From the NCBI GenBank assembly GCA_011799875.1, contig CM022303.1, forward strand, positions 548,407,368-548,471,367: a stretch of 64,000 bases of DNA. Direction: 5' to 3'. Every line of letters begins with the position of its first letter. Position 1 is the first letter of the stretch. Shown here one piece after another: positions 1-10,720 of this stretch. The notes below the pieces were generated by a model. It was not told the DNA's origin. It made no database searches and saw nothing but the letters and a program-made list of their open reading frames with translations. A program made the translations under genes and the position numbers. This DNA is from Thinopyrum elongatum. Lineage: Eukaryota > Streptophyta > Magnoliopsida > Poales > Poaceae.

Positions 1-4
1 AGGA

Positions 5-523
5 GTGGATCACTGGACAACGGTCAAGAACATCCTGAAGTACCTGAAAAGGACCAAGGATATGTTTCTCGTTTATGGAGGTGACGAAGAGCTCCTCGTA
101 AATGGTTACGTCGATGCTAGCTTCGACACTGATCCGGATGACTCTAAGTCACAAACGGGATACGTGTTTATATTGAATGGTGGAGCTGTCAGTTGGTGCA
201 GTTCCAAGCAGAGTGTCGTGGCGGCATCTACGTGTGAAGCGGAGTACATAGCTGCTTCGGAAGCAGCGCATGAAGGAGTCTGAATGAAGGAGTTCATATC
301 CGATCTAGGTGTAATACCTAGTGCATCGGGTCCAATGAAAATCTTTTGTGACAACACTGGAGCAATTGCCTTGGCGAAGGAATCCAGGTTTCACAAGAGA
401 ACCAAACACATCAAGAGACGCTTCAACTTCATTCATGAAAAGGTCAGGGATGGAGACATAGAAATTTGCAAAGTACATACGGATTTGAATGTGGCAGACC
501 CGTTGACTAAGCCTCTTCCGTGA
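5..523 (+). pseudogene. Copia polyprotein C-terminus (RNase H), broken by one stop
   Basis: This is the last part of the Copia pol polyprotein, the RNase H that removes RNA from the RNA:DNA hybrid during reverse transcription. The first 92 codons carry the typical YVDASF and SKQSVVAASTCEAEY motifs (RNase H catalytic acidic residues). After EGV comes TGA (281-283), then the same frame continues with MKEFISDLGV and the closing motifs DNTGAI, RTKHI and VADPLTKPLP, ending at 521-523. The family has tryptophan at the TGA position, so one TGG-to-TGA change inactivates the protein. The upstream part is cut by the window edge. Confidence 0.92.
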
Positions 524-610
524 GCAAAACATGATCAGCACCAAGACTCCATGGGTGTTAGATTCATCACAATGTAATCTAGATTATTGACTCTAGTGCA
601 AGTGGGAGAC

Positions 611-2409
611 TGAAGGAAATATGCCCTAGAGGCAATAATAAAGTTGTTATTTTATATTTCCTTATTCATGATAAAGGTTTATTATTCATGCTAGAATTGT
701 ATTGATTGGAAACTTAAATACATGTGTAAATACATAAACAAATACTGTGTCCCTAGTAAGCCTCTACTAGACTAGCTCGTTGATCAAAGATGGTTAAGGT
801 TTCCTAACCATGGACATGTGTTGTCATTTGATAACGGGATCACATCATTAGGAGAATAATGTGATGGACAAGACCCATCCGTTAGCTTAGCATAATGATC
901 ATTCAGTTTATTGCTATTGCTTTCTTCATGTCAAATACATATTCCTTCGACTATGAGATTATGCAACTCCCGGATACCGGAGGAATACCTTGTGTGCTAT
1001 CAAACGTCACAACGTAACTGGGTGATCATAAAGATGCTCTACAGGTATCTCCGAAGGTGTTTGTTGAGTTGACATAGATCGAGATTAGGATTTGTCACTC
1101 CGAGTTTCGGAGAGGTATCTCTGGGCCCTCTCAGTAATACCCATCATAAGAAGCCTTGCAAGCAATGTGACTAATGAGCTAGTTACAGAATGATGTATTA
1201 TGGAACGAATAAAGAGACTTGCCGGTAATGAGATTGAACTAGGCATGAAGATACCGACAATCGAATCTCGGGCAAGTAACATACCGATGGACAAAGGGAA
1301 TGACGTATGTTGTCATAACTGTTCGACCGATAAAGATCTTCGTAGAATATGTAGGAGCCAATATGGGCATCCAGGTTCTGCTATTGCTTATTGACCGGAG
1401 AGGTGTCTCGGTCATGTCTACATAGTTCTCGAACCCGTAGGGTCCGCACGCTTAACGTTCGTTGACGATATAGTGTTATATGAGTTATATGATTTGGTGA
1501 CCGAAGGTTTTTCGGAGTCCCGGATGAGATCACGGACATGACGAGGAGTCTCGAAATGGTCGAGAGGTAAAGATTGATATATAGGACGATGGTATTCGGA
1601 CACCGGGAGAGTTTCGGGATGCACCGGGTAGCCATCGGGTCACCGGAAGGGGTTCCGGATACCCCCCCCCCCCCTCCCGGTAGGTATATGGGCTTAATGG
1701 GGCCCATGGGGGGACAAACCAGCCCACAGGGGGCTGGTGCGCCCCTCCCCCTGGCCGGCAGCCCTAGGGAAGGGGGGAGGGCTAGCCCCTCCTGCCTTTC
1801 CCTCTCATGGGAGAAAGGGGGGGGGGGGGGGCACCATCCGCTCTCCTCGTGCTCCCCCTGCCTTTCCCCCGCACCTATATATGGAAGGGGGGCGCGCGGC
1901 TAGGGGAGGACCCCAAGTAGGATTCAGCCTACTTGGGGCGCCTCCTTGGCTGCTCCTCCCTCCCTCCCTCCCACCTATATATATGTGGGGGGGCGCCTAG
2001 CACAACACAACATTATCTTAGTCATGTGCGGCGCCCCCCTCCACCGTTTACACCCCCAGTCATATTTTCGTAGTGCTTAGGCGAAGCCTTGCGGAGATAG
2101 CTTCACCATCACCGTCACCACGCCGTCGTGTAGCCGGAACTCATCCACTACCTCGCCGTCTTGCTGGATCAAGAAGGCGGAGGACGTCATCGAGCTGAAC
2201 GTGTGCTGAACACGGAGGTGCCGTACGTTCGGTGCTTGATCAGTTGGAACGCGAAGAAGTTCGACTACATCAATCGCGTTGTCAAACGCTTCCGCTTACG
2301 GTCTACGAGGGTATGTAGACACACTCTCCCCTCTCGTTGCTATGCATCTCCTTGATAGATCTTGCGTGTGCGTAGAAATTTTTTGTTTTCCATGCAACGT
2401 TTCCCAACA
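611..2409 (+). repeat. 3' LTR of the Copia element
   Basis: About 1.8 kb, the usual size for Angela/BARE1/WIS. It starts TGAAGGAAATATGCC directly after the polypurine tract and ends CCCAACA. Homopolymer tracts of C (about 1660-1676) and G (about 1817-1831) flank a GC-rich centre. TATATATA-like boxes at about 1876-1884 and 1974-1984 are candidate promoter TATA elements. Confidence 0.9.
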
Positions 2410-2593
2410 ATTAGCTAGGAAACCGGTATTCTGACCTTGTTAAGTATTTTTTTCTAAATAATACTAGCTTCTTGTCTACCTGTGCCACAAGTAGAACCTC
2501 ATACACTCATAGTTTCATAGACTTTATAACTTAATTGTTATAGAAATCAAGAACAAATGCCACGATTTTATCAGTGGTGTCTCAGTTTGCATC

Positions 2594-4251
2594 GTTGCCT
2601 CGCTCCACGCACTCGGCGTTCACCATCGCCTCTCATTATACGCCGACGATGCCATCCTTCTCCTCAGGCCGCTGGCCGCCGAGATGGACACGAGCAAATC
2701 CTCGAGTGCTTCGGAGAGGCCACGGGGCTGCGATGCAATTTCCCGAAAAGCTCGATTTCCACGATCTGCTGTTGCGAGGAGGACGTGCAGGATATCGTTG
2801 TGGTGGCTGGCTGCATCGTCAAAACACTGTCGATCACCTACCTAGGCCTCCCCCTATCCCTGCGGGCCCTTACTCGCACCGAGCTCCAACCACTCATCGA
2901 CCGGATCGCGACGTAGATGCCGACCTGGAAGGCTGCCCTGCTATGCCGGGCAGGTAGGCTGACTTTGGTGAACTACAGACTCTCGGCAATGCCAATCTTC
3001 CACATGATGGCACTCGATCTACCACCATGGTTCTTCAAGTGCATCGACAAGCTAAGGAGGGGATTCTTCTGGCGAGGGGTGGAGGACGCCAAGGGGGGAT
3101 GCTGCCTGGTGGCATGGCATGTCGTCTGCTCTCCCAAGCCGTACGGGGGGTTGGGTGTGCTCAATCTGCGGTTGCTGAATCAGGCCCTACGCCTGCGCTG
3201 GCTCTGGCTGCAGAAGACTGTACTGGACAAACCCTGGAATGGCTTGGACGTCGCCGTCTCGGATGAGGCCGCGGGCCCTGGGCGGCGCAGCGCTACAGTG
3301 CGCCATAGGGGACGGGTGCAGAATCAGCTTCTGGCTAAACCCATGGCTAGACGGCCGCTCCCTGGCCCAGAGAGCGCCCAACTTGCTCGCGTACGTTAGG
3401 CCAGCGGGCAAGAGGCTGGATGTGGCTGAAGCTTTACATGGCCACGCATGGGTGGACGCGATACGTGGCTCTCCAACGGTGCCGGCCATCGTTGAGTTCC
3501 TCGAGATATGGGAAGAGGTGCAGACAGTCACCCTCTCTGACTCGCCTGATGCTTTCTCCTGGCGTCTTGGCGTGGCCGGTCGGTACTCCTCCCGGGACAC
3601 ATACGCCGCCTTCTTCCTCGGTAGGGAGTGCGCACCTTGTGCCGATGAGGTCTAGCGATCATGGGCTCCTCTTGAGGTAAAAATCTTCGCCTGGCTCGCG
3701 GTGCGGGCTAGGCTATGGATGGCCGACAGGCTTGCACGGAGGAATCTACCACACACACGGGTCTGCCAGCTTTCCTACCAGCAAGACGAAGACACTACAC
3801 ACATGCTCCTTGGCTGCCCCTACACCCGCGAGGTCTGGTACAGCATGCTACTTCCCTTGGGATTACATCGACTCACACCGGATGGCACAAAGTGCCTGGC
3901 AGATTGGTGGCCACAGATGGCGGAGGCGGTGCCGGTTAGGCAGAGAAGACAAACGAACACCACCGCCATAGCCACGCTGCGGTTCATCTGGCTCGAGCGT
4001 AATAGCCGTGTCTTCGAACGCAAGGTATCCCCGCCGGCCTCCACTGTATCTCTAATTAGGGCTGAGCTCCGCCTGTGGACTCATGCTAGGGTAGAGGGCG
4101 GCCATCCCTTTCAGATTCACTAGAAACTAGAGCGAGCCTGGTCGCTGGGCCTCGATGGCGGCTTTGACCGTGTAATCTACTCTGTACTGGGACTCCCTCT
4201 TTCCTTAATTGAAAATACATGCAACGCTCCTGCATGTTCTTGAAAAAAAAA
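2594..4251 (+). mobile_element. 5'-truncated LINE with target-site duplication
   Basis: A non-LTR retrotransposon of the plant L1 type, truncated inside the reverse transcriptase domain and ending in an A-tail (4243-4251). It is flanked by the direct repeat AGTTTGCATC (2584-2593 and 4252-4261). The uninterrupted paralogous site is visible in other array units (34766, 38018, 40190: CAGTTTGCATAGTCATAGG), which independently defines the ends. No second coding segment or promoter is present. Confidence 0.92.
2600..4123 (+). pseudogene. LINE ORF2 remnant: reverse transcriptase end and zf-RVT domain
   Basis: The remnant begins just before the YADDAILL catalytic box of the reverse transcriptase (about 2630-2655). 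It continues through the RT thumb region (ITYLGLPLS, then GRLTLVNYRLSAMP and GGLGVLNLRLLNQALRLRWL) to the C-terminal zinc-binding zf-RVT domain (RLWMADRLARRN, then C and H residues around TTHMLLGC, about 3701-3850). A stop (TAG, 2914-2916), at least two frame changes around 3240-3660 and another stop near 3654 break it. RT activity would normally copy the LINE RNA at the nicked target; this copy cannot. Confidence 0.88.
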
Positions 4252-4843
4252 AGTTTGCATCATAGGAAAGATACAACAAAAAGCAGTATATTGTGTGAGT
4301 TGTTTGCAGTAGGGTAATAACATCAATACTATATTATAAGCAACAAAGTAGCTAACAAAATTCAAGCATGAGGACAGCATGTGTGCAACAAGCATAAACA
4401 ACCATTAATTAGGTGAACCTGCCGAGTGGACCAAACCTGCCTTATGGACAACCCGCTAATGGTTGGTGACTAACATAAATTGTGAGGTACGATCTAGTAC
4501 ATTGGAGCATCATTGTGATCTCAATGTGAGTGGTTTTCTAGCTGGTGACTTCCACGATAAATAGTAGTATGTTACCTGGAGCAAGCCAACATGACCAAAT
4601 CCATCTAACTATGCGAGAAGTGTGGCAATAGAAATAGAGGGAGCTCGAAAGACAAGTTTCACGGGCAAGTTGTGTGTGAGTCGGAGAGGAAAGGGGGGCA
4701 TCTGGAGTCAATGGCCTACCAACTGGCTTGCATCTCCACGGGGCGCGCTTCGCAAAAGTGAACCATGGTCAACATTCAAGAGAACGAAGCACGTGGTGCC
4801 CTTCATTCGTTATCTACGTCGCAACCTCACTCGTAACGTTAAT

Positions 4844-5695
4844 GGCCATTTGTCATCTATTTGTCAGCTGAACTTTTCAGAGCACACACACAACATTCAG
4901 TTTAATGTAGTACAATCCGCGTTCCTGCCTACTGGCCAGCAAGCTGCCGTGTGCCGTGCGCGAGAGATGGGAGGATACCAGCAACAGCAGCAAGCCGGCG
5001 AAAGATGGGGGCAGCAAGAAGCGGCGTGGACGCAACAGATGGGAGCAGCCTAGCAGCGGCAACGCAGGCCGGGGAGCAGCTGCTGCAAGAAGCGACGCCG
5101 CCCGAGAGGTGGGAGCGGTCCAGCTGCCGCGGCGCTGTCCTGGAGCGGAGGAGCAGCAGTGCCGTGCGGAGCGGGAGCAGCAGCAGTAGGTACGCGGAGA
5201 CCACAATCGCCGGCCGGCGAGCTCACGTCGCCACCACGTCGACGAGCCTCCGCGGGCGGGCACGAGGCGAGCGCCCCGGCTGCGGCTGCGAGGCGGCCGC
5301 GGCTGCCGGATCCCGCCATGGCTCAGCCTCGCTCGATTCGGCCGCTGACCAAGCGCGAGCCTCTGCGGGCGGGGCACGAGGCGAGGCGGCCGTGGTGACG
5401 GCCCCGTCGGCGGCCGGTGAGTCGTGACCTCCCGCGAAGGATCATATTGACGGCGCACTGCACGTGTTTGAGGAAAGGAGTCAAACCTCTGCTGCTCTAA
5501 ATCGGTTTTCTAGGGGAAACCCAGAATGAAAACCTGCACAAAATAATAATAAAAAGGACTACGTGCCATGTCTAGTGAACTCGTTTGGGGAAAATTCGAA
5601 TGGGACAAAATGCGAAAGGAATCTTTAAATTGAAGGTAAAAATGCGTCTGTTTCTCGTTTTCGGGTAATTTTTGTTACTTCGGTCCATTTTAGGA
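4844..5695. other. Unmatched segment with a CpG-rich core
   Basis: This segment replaces the part of the array unit that in other copies continues from the flank into the 3'UTR. Its core (about 4950-5430) is very GC- and CpG-rich. It is open on the plus strand from 4951 to 5427 (158 codons rich in Ala, Ser, Gly and Arg) and also on the minus strand from 5458 to 4877. The plus frame ends at a good splice-donor-like GGTGAGT (5414-5420). I recognise no protein. It could be a captured first exon of a host gene, or a GC-rich piece of a transposon. Low-complexity open frames in such DNA are expected by chance. Confidence 0.35.
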
Positions 5696-5999
5696 GTAAA
5701 AAATGAAATTGACTCATGATATAAACATGAAACCCAAACTTTGTGCAGCAGTCTCTCAAAACAATAATAAAAGAATAAACATGAAGCGTGTATCCTTGGC
5801 GATAACCACTCTGCGCCAATCCTAATGGGACATTTGACAATATTAATTCCTCCGGATAGCTACGAGTGACATGAGTCATATTGTTAGACTACGAGAGAAC
5901 TTATGTGCCGGAACGTAGGTCAGAAACTGACCACCCTTTACTAGGTAATTGATGCAAAATGGATCACCCGGTACAAGTAATGATCAGCACCCTTTCCTA

Positions 6000-6135
6000 A
6001 TTTCTGCTACAAGGTTTGCCACAAACAGCATCATCAGATGAGAGAATGAGAGAATTAGAGAAATATATGTTCTCCGGCGGCAACATGGAGTTTGCCACTA
6101 AAACTTCCCGGGAAAGCCTTTTAGTTGCAGGTGGG
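6000..6135 (-). pseudogene. Decayed PRS terminal exon (unit 5)
   Basis: The splice acceptor (TTTTCAG) and the first codons are recognisable (PPATKRLS, compare PPAIERLS in the gene), followed by the VxVANS and LPPE motifs. The middle is scrambled by insertions of CTCATTCT-like sequence. The end retains GGCAAACCTTGTAGCAGAAA in another frame, and the last 17 codons are missing. It cannot encode a working PRS C-terminus. Confidence 0.8.
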
Positions 6136-6514
6136 CTGAAAAATCCGTCTAACTCAAGTGCCAGATGCATTTCAGCGGAGGTTAACTACTAATGACACTT
6201 TCACCGTGAAGTTTAACAGTGTGTGAACGTCCGGGCACTTATGACCTCTGAGTGAAGCCGGCTGAAAACGGTTGCACAAGGTTTATTCATTTAATTTGGC
6301 TAGTGGTAGATTATGCCAATGAGCTATGTAATCTCTATTCCAACTGGTTGTGTTCATGTTTGCTTTTTATTTATTTTTTGTCTTGTACTCGGTCACTTGA
6401 ACTTTGGTTTAAGTTTAATAAAATAGTTGTGTGATCATATGATGCAGAGGCCAGGGTATTCCCCTTTTCATAGAAAACCTAAGTTACTGGCAAAATTACT
6501 CAGACAACCCAGAA
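6136..6514 (+). other. Intergenic block with a LINE-like 3' tail
   Basis: No gene is visible. The 3' part (about 6395-6470) has the features of a plant LINE 3' end: AATAAAATAG, then GATGCAGAGGCCAGGGT, then a short A-rich stretch. The same ATGCAGAGGCCGGG motif ends the LINE at 8690-8780 and occurs near 10100. The first half shows no similarity I can name. It occupies the place where intron 7 of unit 5 should be. Confidence 0.45.
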
Positions 6515-6899
6515 ATGATTGGTGGATTACATGTACCGTGAGTTATGATCTAGTACACCGTGTACCATCACGATCTCGGTGGCAGTGCTAGCTATATATC
6601 TCCCTGTGTAACGAGTGGCCTCAATAACAAATAGTATGGTATCTTCATGCTACAAAGCAAGCCAGGATGACCACATCTGGCTAATTGTAGTGCTACAAGT
6701 GCATCCAGAGGATAAAGGAAGCTCAATGCAAACGGAATTTCACCACGAGTCACATGCATGTTGGTCAAATATATAAGAATAGGAGGTATAGGGAATCAAT
6801 AGGCCGGCTGATGGCCAACACGTCAATGCAACTGACTATGTCTCAGTGAATTACATTTATAGTCACGCACCAGATCGTCCAAGACCTCGAAGCAATTTC

Positions 6900-7840
6900 G
6901 TGTGTTCTTCGTCGCTGGTCGTTCCTCAGCTATACGCTATTATACTGACTTTATCGAACGAACTCCTGGACACGGCTTGGCATGATTGATAGAGTGTTTT
7001 CTTCTTGATCCTGCAACTATCTTCTTTTCCTTTCCTATTTCCCAAAATGAAAGCACAATTATATTTTGGACTTTTTCTCTAGGCTAGCGCCGCTAGTATG
7101 TTTTCTAATGCACCCTATCCACATGTTTCGGTTGTTCCTAGTTCGTTGACGAACCCATCAAGCCAACGCACAAACACAACACACACCACGTACCGAGCCG
7201 GCTCGGCTAGCGACACAGGAGCTCTAGCGGCTAGCAGCAGGAGAGGCGGCGATAGCCAAGCGGACAACAGTCGGTGGCCAGCAAGCCTCATGGCCCCTAG
7301 TCTCCAGGTCCAGACGACCTGGCCACAAGACCCCAGCAGGGTAGGGTGCACGGGCGTAGGCGCACTATGCAGCAGGGTGATGGCTTTACTGGTGACCACT
7401 GGGTGATGTGATGACGTTGCCGGTGAAGGGAAAATGAGGAGATGAATGAGAAGGGGAAGGTTCTAGCACAAGCAAAGGAGAGAGGTATAATTTTCTGATT
7501 TTTTGTGATATTTTCAGAGTATAGCTTGGCAATCTATAATGTAGTGATTTTAGTGGCATTTTCATGTAATGAATTGCATATTTGATAAGATATTTTAAAA
7601 TACTTGGTAGTGACAATAGCTCTAGTTCAAGTACTCATGAAAGTGGCATTGTTGCAGCACATGCCACTTATAAAGATCAAATGCATTCTCAAGTGTGTGC
7701 ATATTTAGCGTGTATAGATTACTTTGGATTTGCATCCACACCTACCTTGATTTTTTGCATCCTCCGCAAATGATCAAAATAAGATGATTTACACAAAACG
7801 TAGATACTTGGAGGTACATTCTGACATCATTAAATTCCCT
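6900..7840. other. Unassigned intergenic sequence inside unit 4
   Basis: Short open frames occur on both strands (for example 7098-7406 plus and 7386-7616 minus) but none has recognisable motifs or codon structure. The segment is AT-rich at both ends and replaces the central part of the repeat unit. I see no transposon ends here. Confidence 0.4.
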
Positions 7841-7888
7841 TTATATGACGCAGGTTAGGAAATAAACAAATTAGGTGTCATGATGCAA

Positions 7889-8782
7889 CCTTCCGAGTTG
7901 GGCTGCTGGCTAGCTCGTCGTGGCTCTCCGCTGGAAGTGGACCAAGGCGCTGAGGTGCTAGCGTTTCGCGCGTGCGGTGGCCGGGCGACGGCACTGCGGT
8001 GGTCTGGTGGTGGTGATACAGATCCAATCGGTGGTGATTGCAGACTATACTGCAAGGATCCTACAGCTCCACCACGCGGCAGTGGTCATCAAAAGATCTT
8101 CGGGGAGACTCATCTCTCTAGACCTGGTGATTAACTTCAGCGGTGAGCAATCAAATTATGGACGATGATTTGACGCAGAGGAATGGTTGTGTAGTGATGG
8201 CGGTTGCATCGCATGTAGTTGTTGGGATCGCGGAAAAGTGATGACGACAACACATCATTGATTTTGTTGGTGGTGCTACTCAAGCACCCGGTCTCGAGCT
8301 CCAGTGCGAAAGCATAGGTCATACCCAAGTTGGTTATATCTGGCAGTGCCGATGTTTTTTTTACGTCGTTACCTTGTTGAAGGCATTGCTCGGATATGCT
8401 CAGACTGATTCTTCAGGGTGAAAACCTAGATTCTAGCCTTGTTGGTTGGATCCGGTGACGACGGCGCTTGAGTGTCGCCCCTTCTTGAAGGCGTTGCTGT
8501 TGAAGAACCTCGTCATACATGTGGTGTCATGAGATGGTTGGTGCGGATACAGTCATTGTTGTAGTTTGCCGATCATGGATCTGATCACTTTGGGGGTTTT
8601 ATTCTCGCCTACGCATGGCTTTGGTCTTATATGACTTTGCTATGTGCTGGTGTGTTATGCGTGTGTGCGTTGGTGTTGGCTGTGTGCATCATAGCTATGC
8701 AGAGGCCGGGTGTATGCTTATTGTGTTTGTATCCTCTTGATGCTTCATTTTAAGAAAATAAAATTCACCCTTTATCGAAAAA
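7889..8782 (+). mobile_element. Non-coding LINE 3' end with 9-bp target duplication
   Basis: A 5'-truncated LINE that retains only the 3' untranslated part. It ends with ATGCAGAGGCCGGGTGTA (8697-8714), AAAATAAAATTCACCC and a short A-tail. The direct repeat ATGATGCAA flanks it (7880-7888 and 8783-8791), and the sequence on both sides is contiguous in unit 1 (39040-39060, GGTGTTGACGCAAAATTG). No open frame with a domain is present. Confidence 0.82.
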
Positions 8783-8935
8783 ATGATGCAAAATTGACCA
8801 CCCGTACATGTATGATAGTGACATGGAAATGTAGTTTTGTTTGACATGTCAACAAACTTGATTCCTACACCAATGGCACAAGCATTAGATGAATTCTCCA
8901 TATATACCGCCCAAATGTAAGAGGATACTTCGCCA

Positions 8936-9087
8936 CTATTGAGAGATGTTGCTTACGGTTTCAGCTACAAGGTTAGCCATGTACAGCACCATCAGCTCAA
9001 GGAAGCATGTCATGTGGCAGCGGGATGGGGTTTTTCACTATAACTTCCTCAAAGATGCATCCTAAAAGCCTTTCAATTGTGGGTGGC
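8936..9087 (-). pseudogene. Decayed PRS terminal exon (unit 4)
   Basis: The minus strand reads from an acceptor-like GTAG through PPTIERLL and IFEEVIV, then NPIPLP, matching the PRS C-terminus ([15 protein letters not shown]). A small deletion after the LPHD codons shifts the frame and creates a stop. The distal part still shows MANLVAET in another frame, and the VHRDG segment is gone. It ends at a TAG in the position of the normal stop. Confidence 0.8.
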
Positions 9088-9215
9088 CTACAAAACCAGC
9101 AGCTTTAATGAAAAATGGTGAGTATAGTTCACTTTTGCGAGCATAAACAATGACGAAGATAGTGATGTTGCAAATAAGATAAACCCCAAGGTCTAGCTAT
9201 ATTTTTAACTCAAGA

Positions 9216-10238
9216 TACTGTGTATCATCATTTTCAAGAAGGAGGTTGAAACCCCCGGCCTATGGCCTCTACATCATTTGATGCACACATCCATTTTAAT
9301 TGAAGTTGATGGAAGAGAACGTGGCCATAGTCATCAATAAGAGGAGTACAAAACATGATCGACTACCACATAACCATTACAAGATATGCATAGAACACCT
9401 ATGACTAAGTCGACTTCTTCGTTACAAGACATCATATTTACATTTGATTGTAAGACACGGCGCCGAAGGGACCCCGGAAAGAAAAGCGGTGTGGCAAGAG
9501 AAGCGACCGCTTGTAGTTGTTTATTATAAATCACCAAAAGCTAGTCTAATCAAATAGGGTGAGATGCCACACAAAACAATGCTGAAGACAGGGGATTTTT
9601 TATTGGCACGCCATCCAAATCAGCCCTATAAATTTACTATCCAGGCATATGAAAGTAAATTCTAAGTCGGTGTACCACATTTGGTTCGTCCTTTGGCATG
9701 TTATCCCAGTACCACAAAAGCGGAAGATACAGAGGAACAGAGAAAGGACTTTGTAGATGACTTGCTATTCACTCGATGCATGGCTCTATGTAAGTGGGGT
9801 TGCATATACACCCACGGTACACCAAATACACATTCCACAATCTCCGCCATATGCAACAATTAGTTGCGAGCCCATGCATGTTGTTGACTAGGTCATACAA
9901 GACGCATGGGAAACCGTGAAAAAGAAGGAGAATCGCCACCAAATAGCAAAATTAGGAAAGTGAAGCACCAGGAATTGAAGTTCGAGATGCATTGATACCT
10001 TTGGCTGGCATGTAATTAGCACTGTCTTGTTTGCCTATTTGTAGCATACCACCAGGATCTGCCTTTCTTGTTCAACACAATGGCTGAGTGCATCATATGA
10101 TGCAGAGGTCGGGATTGCTTTATTTTTTTCTTAAAAGATCTTCGTGCGTTAACCATGGTGGATTTTTCATCTACAAGACCGAAGTCTGATGCTTTGTAAC
10201 TGAGCACTCAATATGCGACCACGTTGCCACCACAACTG
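9216..10238. other. Intergenic DNA with LINE-tail fragments, no gene
   Basis: At about 9235-9270 the minus strand reads GGCCGGGGGTTTCAACCTCC followed by TTCTTGAAAATG, the look of a LINE 3' end, so a minus-strand LINE fragment may extend right from there. At about 10095-10120 the plus strand has GATGCAGAGGTCGGG, another LINE tail. No open frame has recognisable content. Confidence 0.4.
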
Positions 10239-10720
10239 TTTTTTTAATACGCAAAGATTGCATATCATTTCATTTTTTCTAAGAGTGAAAAGGAGTACAT
10301 GGTGCAATCCTCGCTTATACGTGCTCATCGACAATAGCGCAATGGTAACAAGCTATCTAATCTCTAGGCCACTTCCCTTTCCCAACAACATGGTTTGCTC
10401 AAACCCCAACAACAAAAGCCTATCTCTCAGGTAACAAGCTATCTAATCTCGAGGCCACTTCCTTTTCCCATTAACGCGCTTCTTCTTGGATCTGTTGTAC
10501 CAGGAGGGAGATGGAGGGGCCCTGCCGATCGAAGATGCATCCATTATGGTGCTTCCAAAGCCACCAAGTAGTGAGGATGATGATGGAGGATATGCATCGG
10601 TGCTACACTTGGGGAGATTGCGAGCATGAGGAGGCCCACCACTCAGAAAAGATGGTCGTGGGCTCTAGGATAGTGATCGTGGAGCGGCACCAATATAGCA
10701 CTTTGTGCCACACCTAATGA
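10239..10720 (-). mobile_element. Degenerate LINE fragment (ORF2 C-terminus)
   Basis: On the minus strand the sequence reads FSEWWASS, then TTWWLWKHHNGCIFDRQ and SLLVQQIQEEARL, the typical end of plant L1 ORF2 after the zf-RVT domain. It runs to a T-run (10239-10245) on the plus strand, i.e. an A-tail on the minus strand preceded by TGCAATCTTTGCGTATT. One stop interrupts the frame. A 40-bp segment is duplicated within it (10343-10383 and 10430-10470). Confidence 0.7.

Larger units (their letters stand above)
1..2409 (+). mobile_element. 3' end of a Copia LTR retrotransposon (Angela/BARE1/WIS type)
   Basis: The window opens inside the element. It contains the end of the polyprotein (RNase H), about 90 bases of untranslated sequence ending in a purine-rich stretch (AGTGGGAGAC, 601-610) and one complete LTR from 611 to 2409. 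The LTR start (TGAAGGAAATATGCCCTAG) and the end at ...TTTCCCAACA are the hallmark ends of the Angela/BARE1/WIS superfamily of Triticeae; the usual start is TGTTGG, so this copy has changes right behind its TG. The 5' LTR is outside the window, so the target duplication cannot be confirmed; ATTAG at 2410-2414 is the candidate. The element lies at the far end of the PRS-derived repeat array. Confidence 0.93.
2410..4408 (-). repeat. PRS 3'-end repeat, unit 6 (partial, split by a LINE)
   Basis: 2410-2593 and 4252-4367 match intron 7 of the PRS gene (compare 40010-40310): shared text includes CTTGTTAAG, the CACAAGTAGAA stretch and GGTGTCTCAGTTTGCAT. On the minus strand, 4403-4368 is the last 36 bases of PRS exon 7, encoding the CCTHAV stretch. 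The 5' splice site is CATGCTTG instead of the CAGGTTTG of the real gene, so the donor is lost. The rest of the unit would lie left of 2410, where the Copia element begins. The LINE at 2594-4251 interrupts the intron. Confidence 0.85.
4404..6135 (-). repeat. PRS 3'-end repeat, unit 5 (degenerate)
   Basis: Three blocks match unit 1. 4404-4843 is the downstream flank (GGTTGGTGACTAACATAAAT, GATCTAGTACAT, GAGCAAGCCAACATGAC). 5696-6000 is 3'UTR (AACATGAAACCCAAAC, CCTTGGCGATAACCA, ACTACGAGAGA). 6000-6135 is a decayed exon 8. Between flank and UTR, 4844-5695 matches nothing else in the array and is described separately. Intron 7 of this unit is not recognisable beyond 6136. Confidence 0.8.
6515..9215 (-). 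repeat. PRS 3'-end repeat, unit 4 (degenerate, split by a LINE)
   Basis: Matching blocks in array order are: flank 6515-6900 (GTGAGTTATGATCTAGTACA, GGAATCAATAGGCC), 3'UTR 7840-7888 and 8783-8935 (GACGCAGGTTAGGAAA, TTGATTCCTACACCAATGG), exon 8 8936-9087, and the start of intron 7 9088-9215. The stretch 6900-7840 matches nothing I recognise and holds no credible gene. A LINE sits at 7889-8782. Confidence 0.78.

Noticed and set aside
1574..2000. Pro/Gly-rich open frames in the Copia LTR
   Set aside because: They result from C and G homopolymer tracts in LTR DNA and have no protein features.
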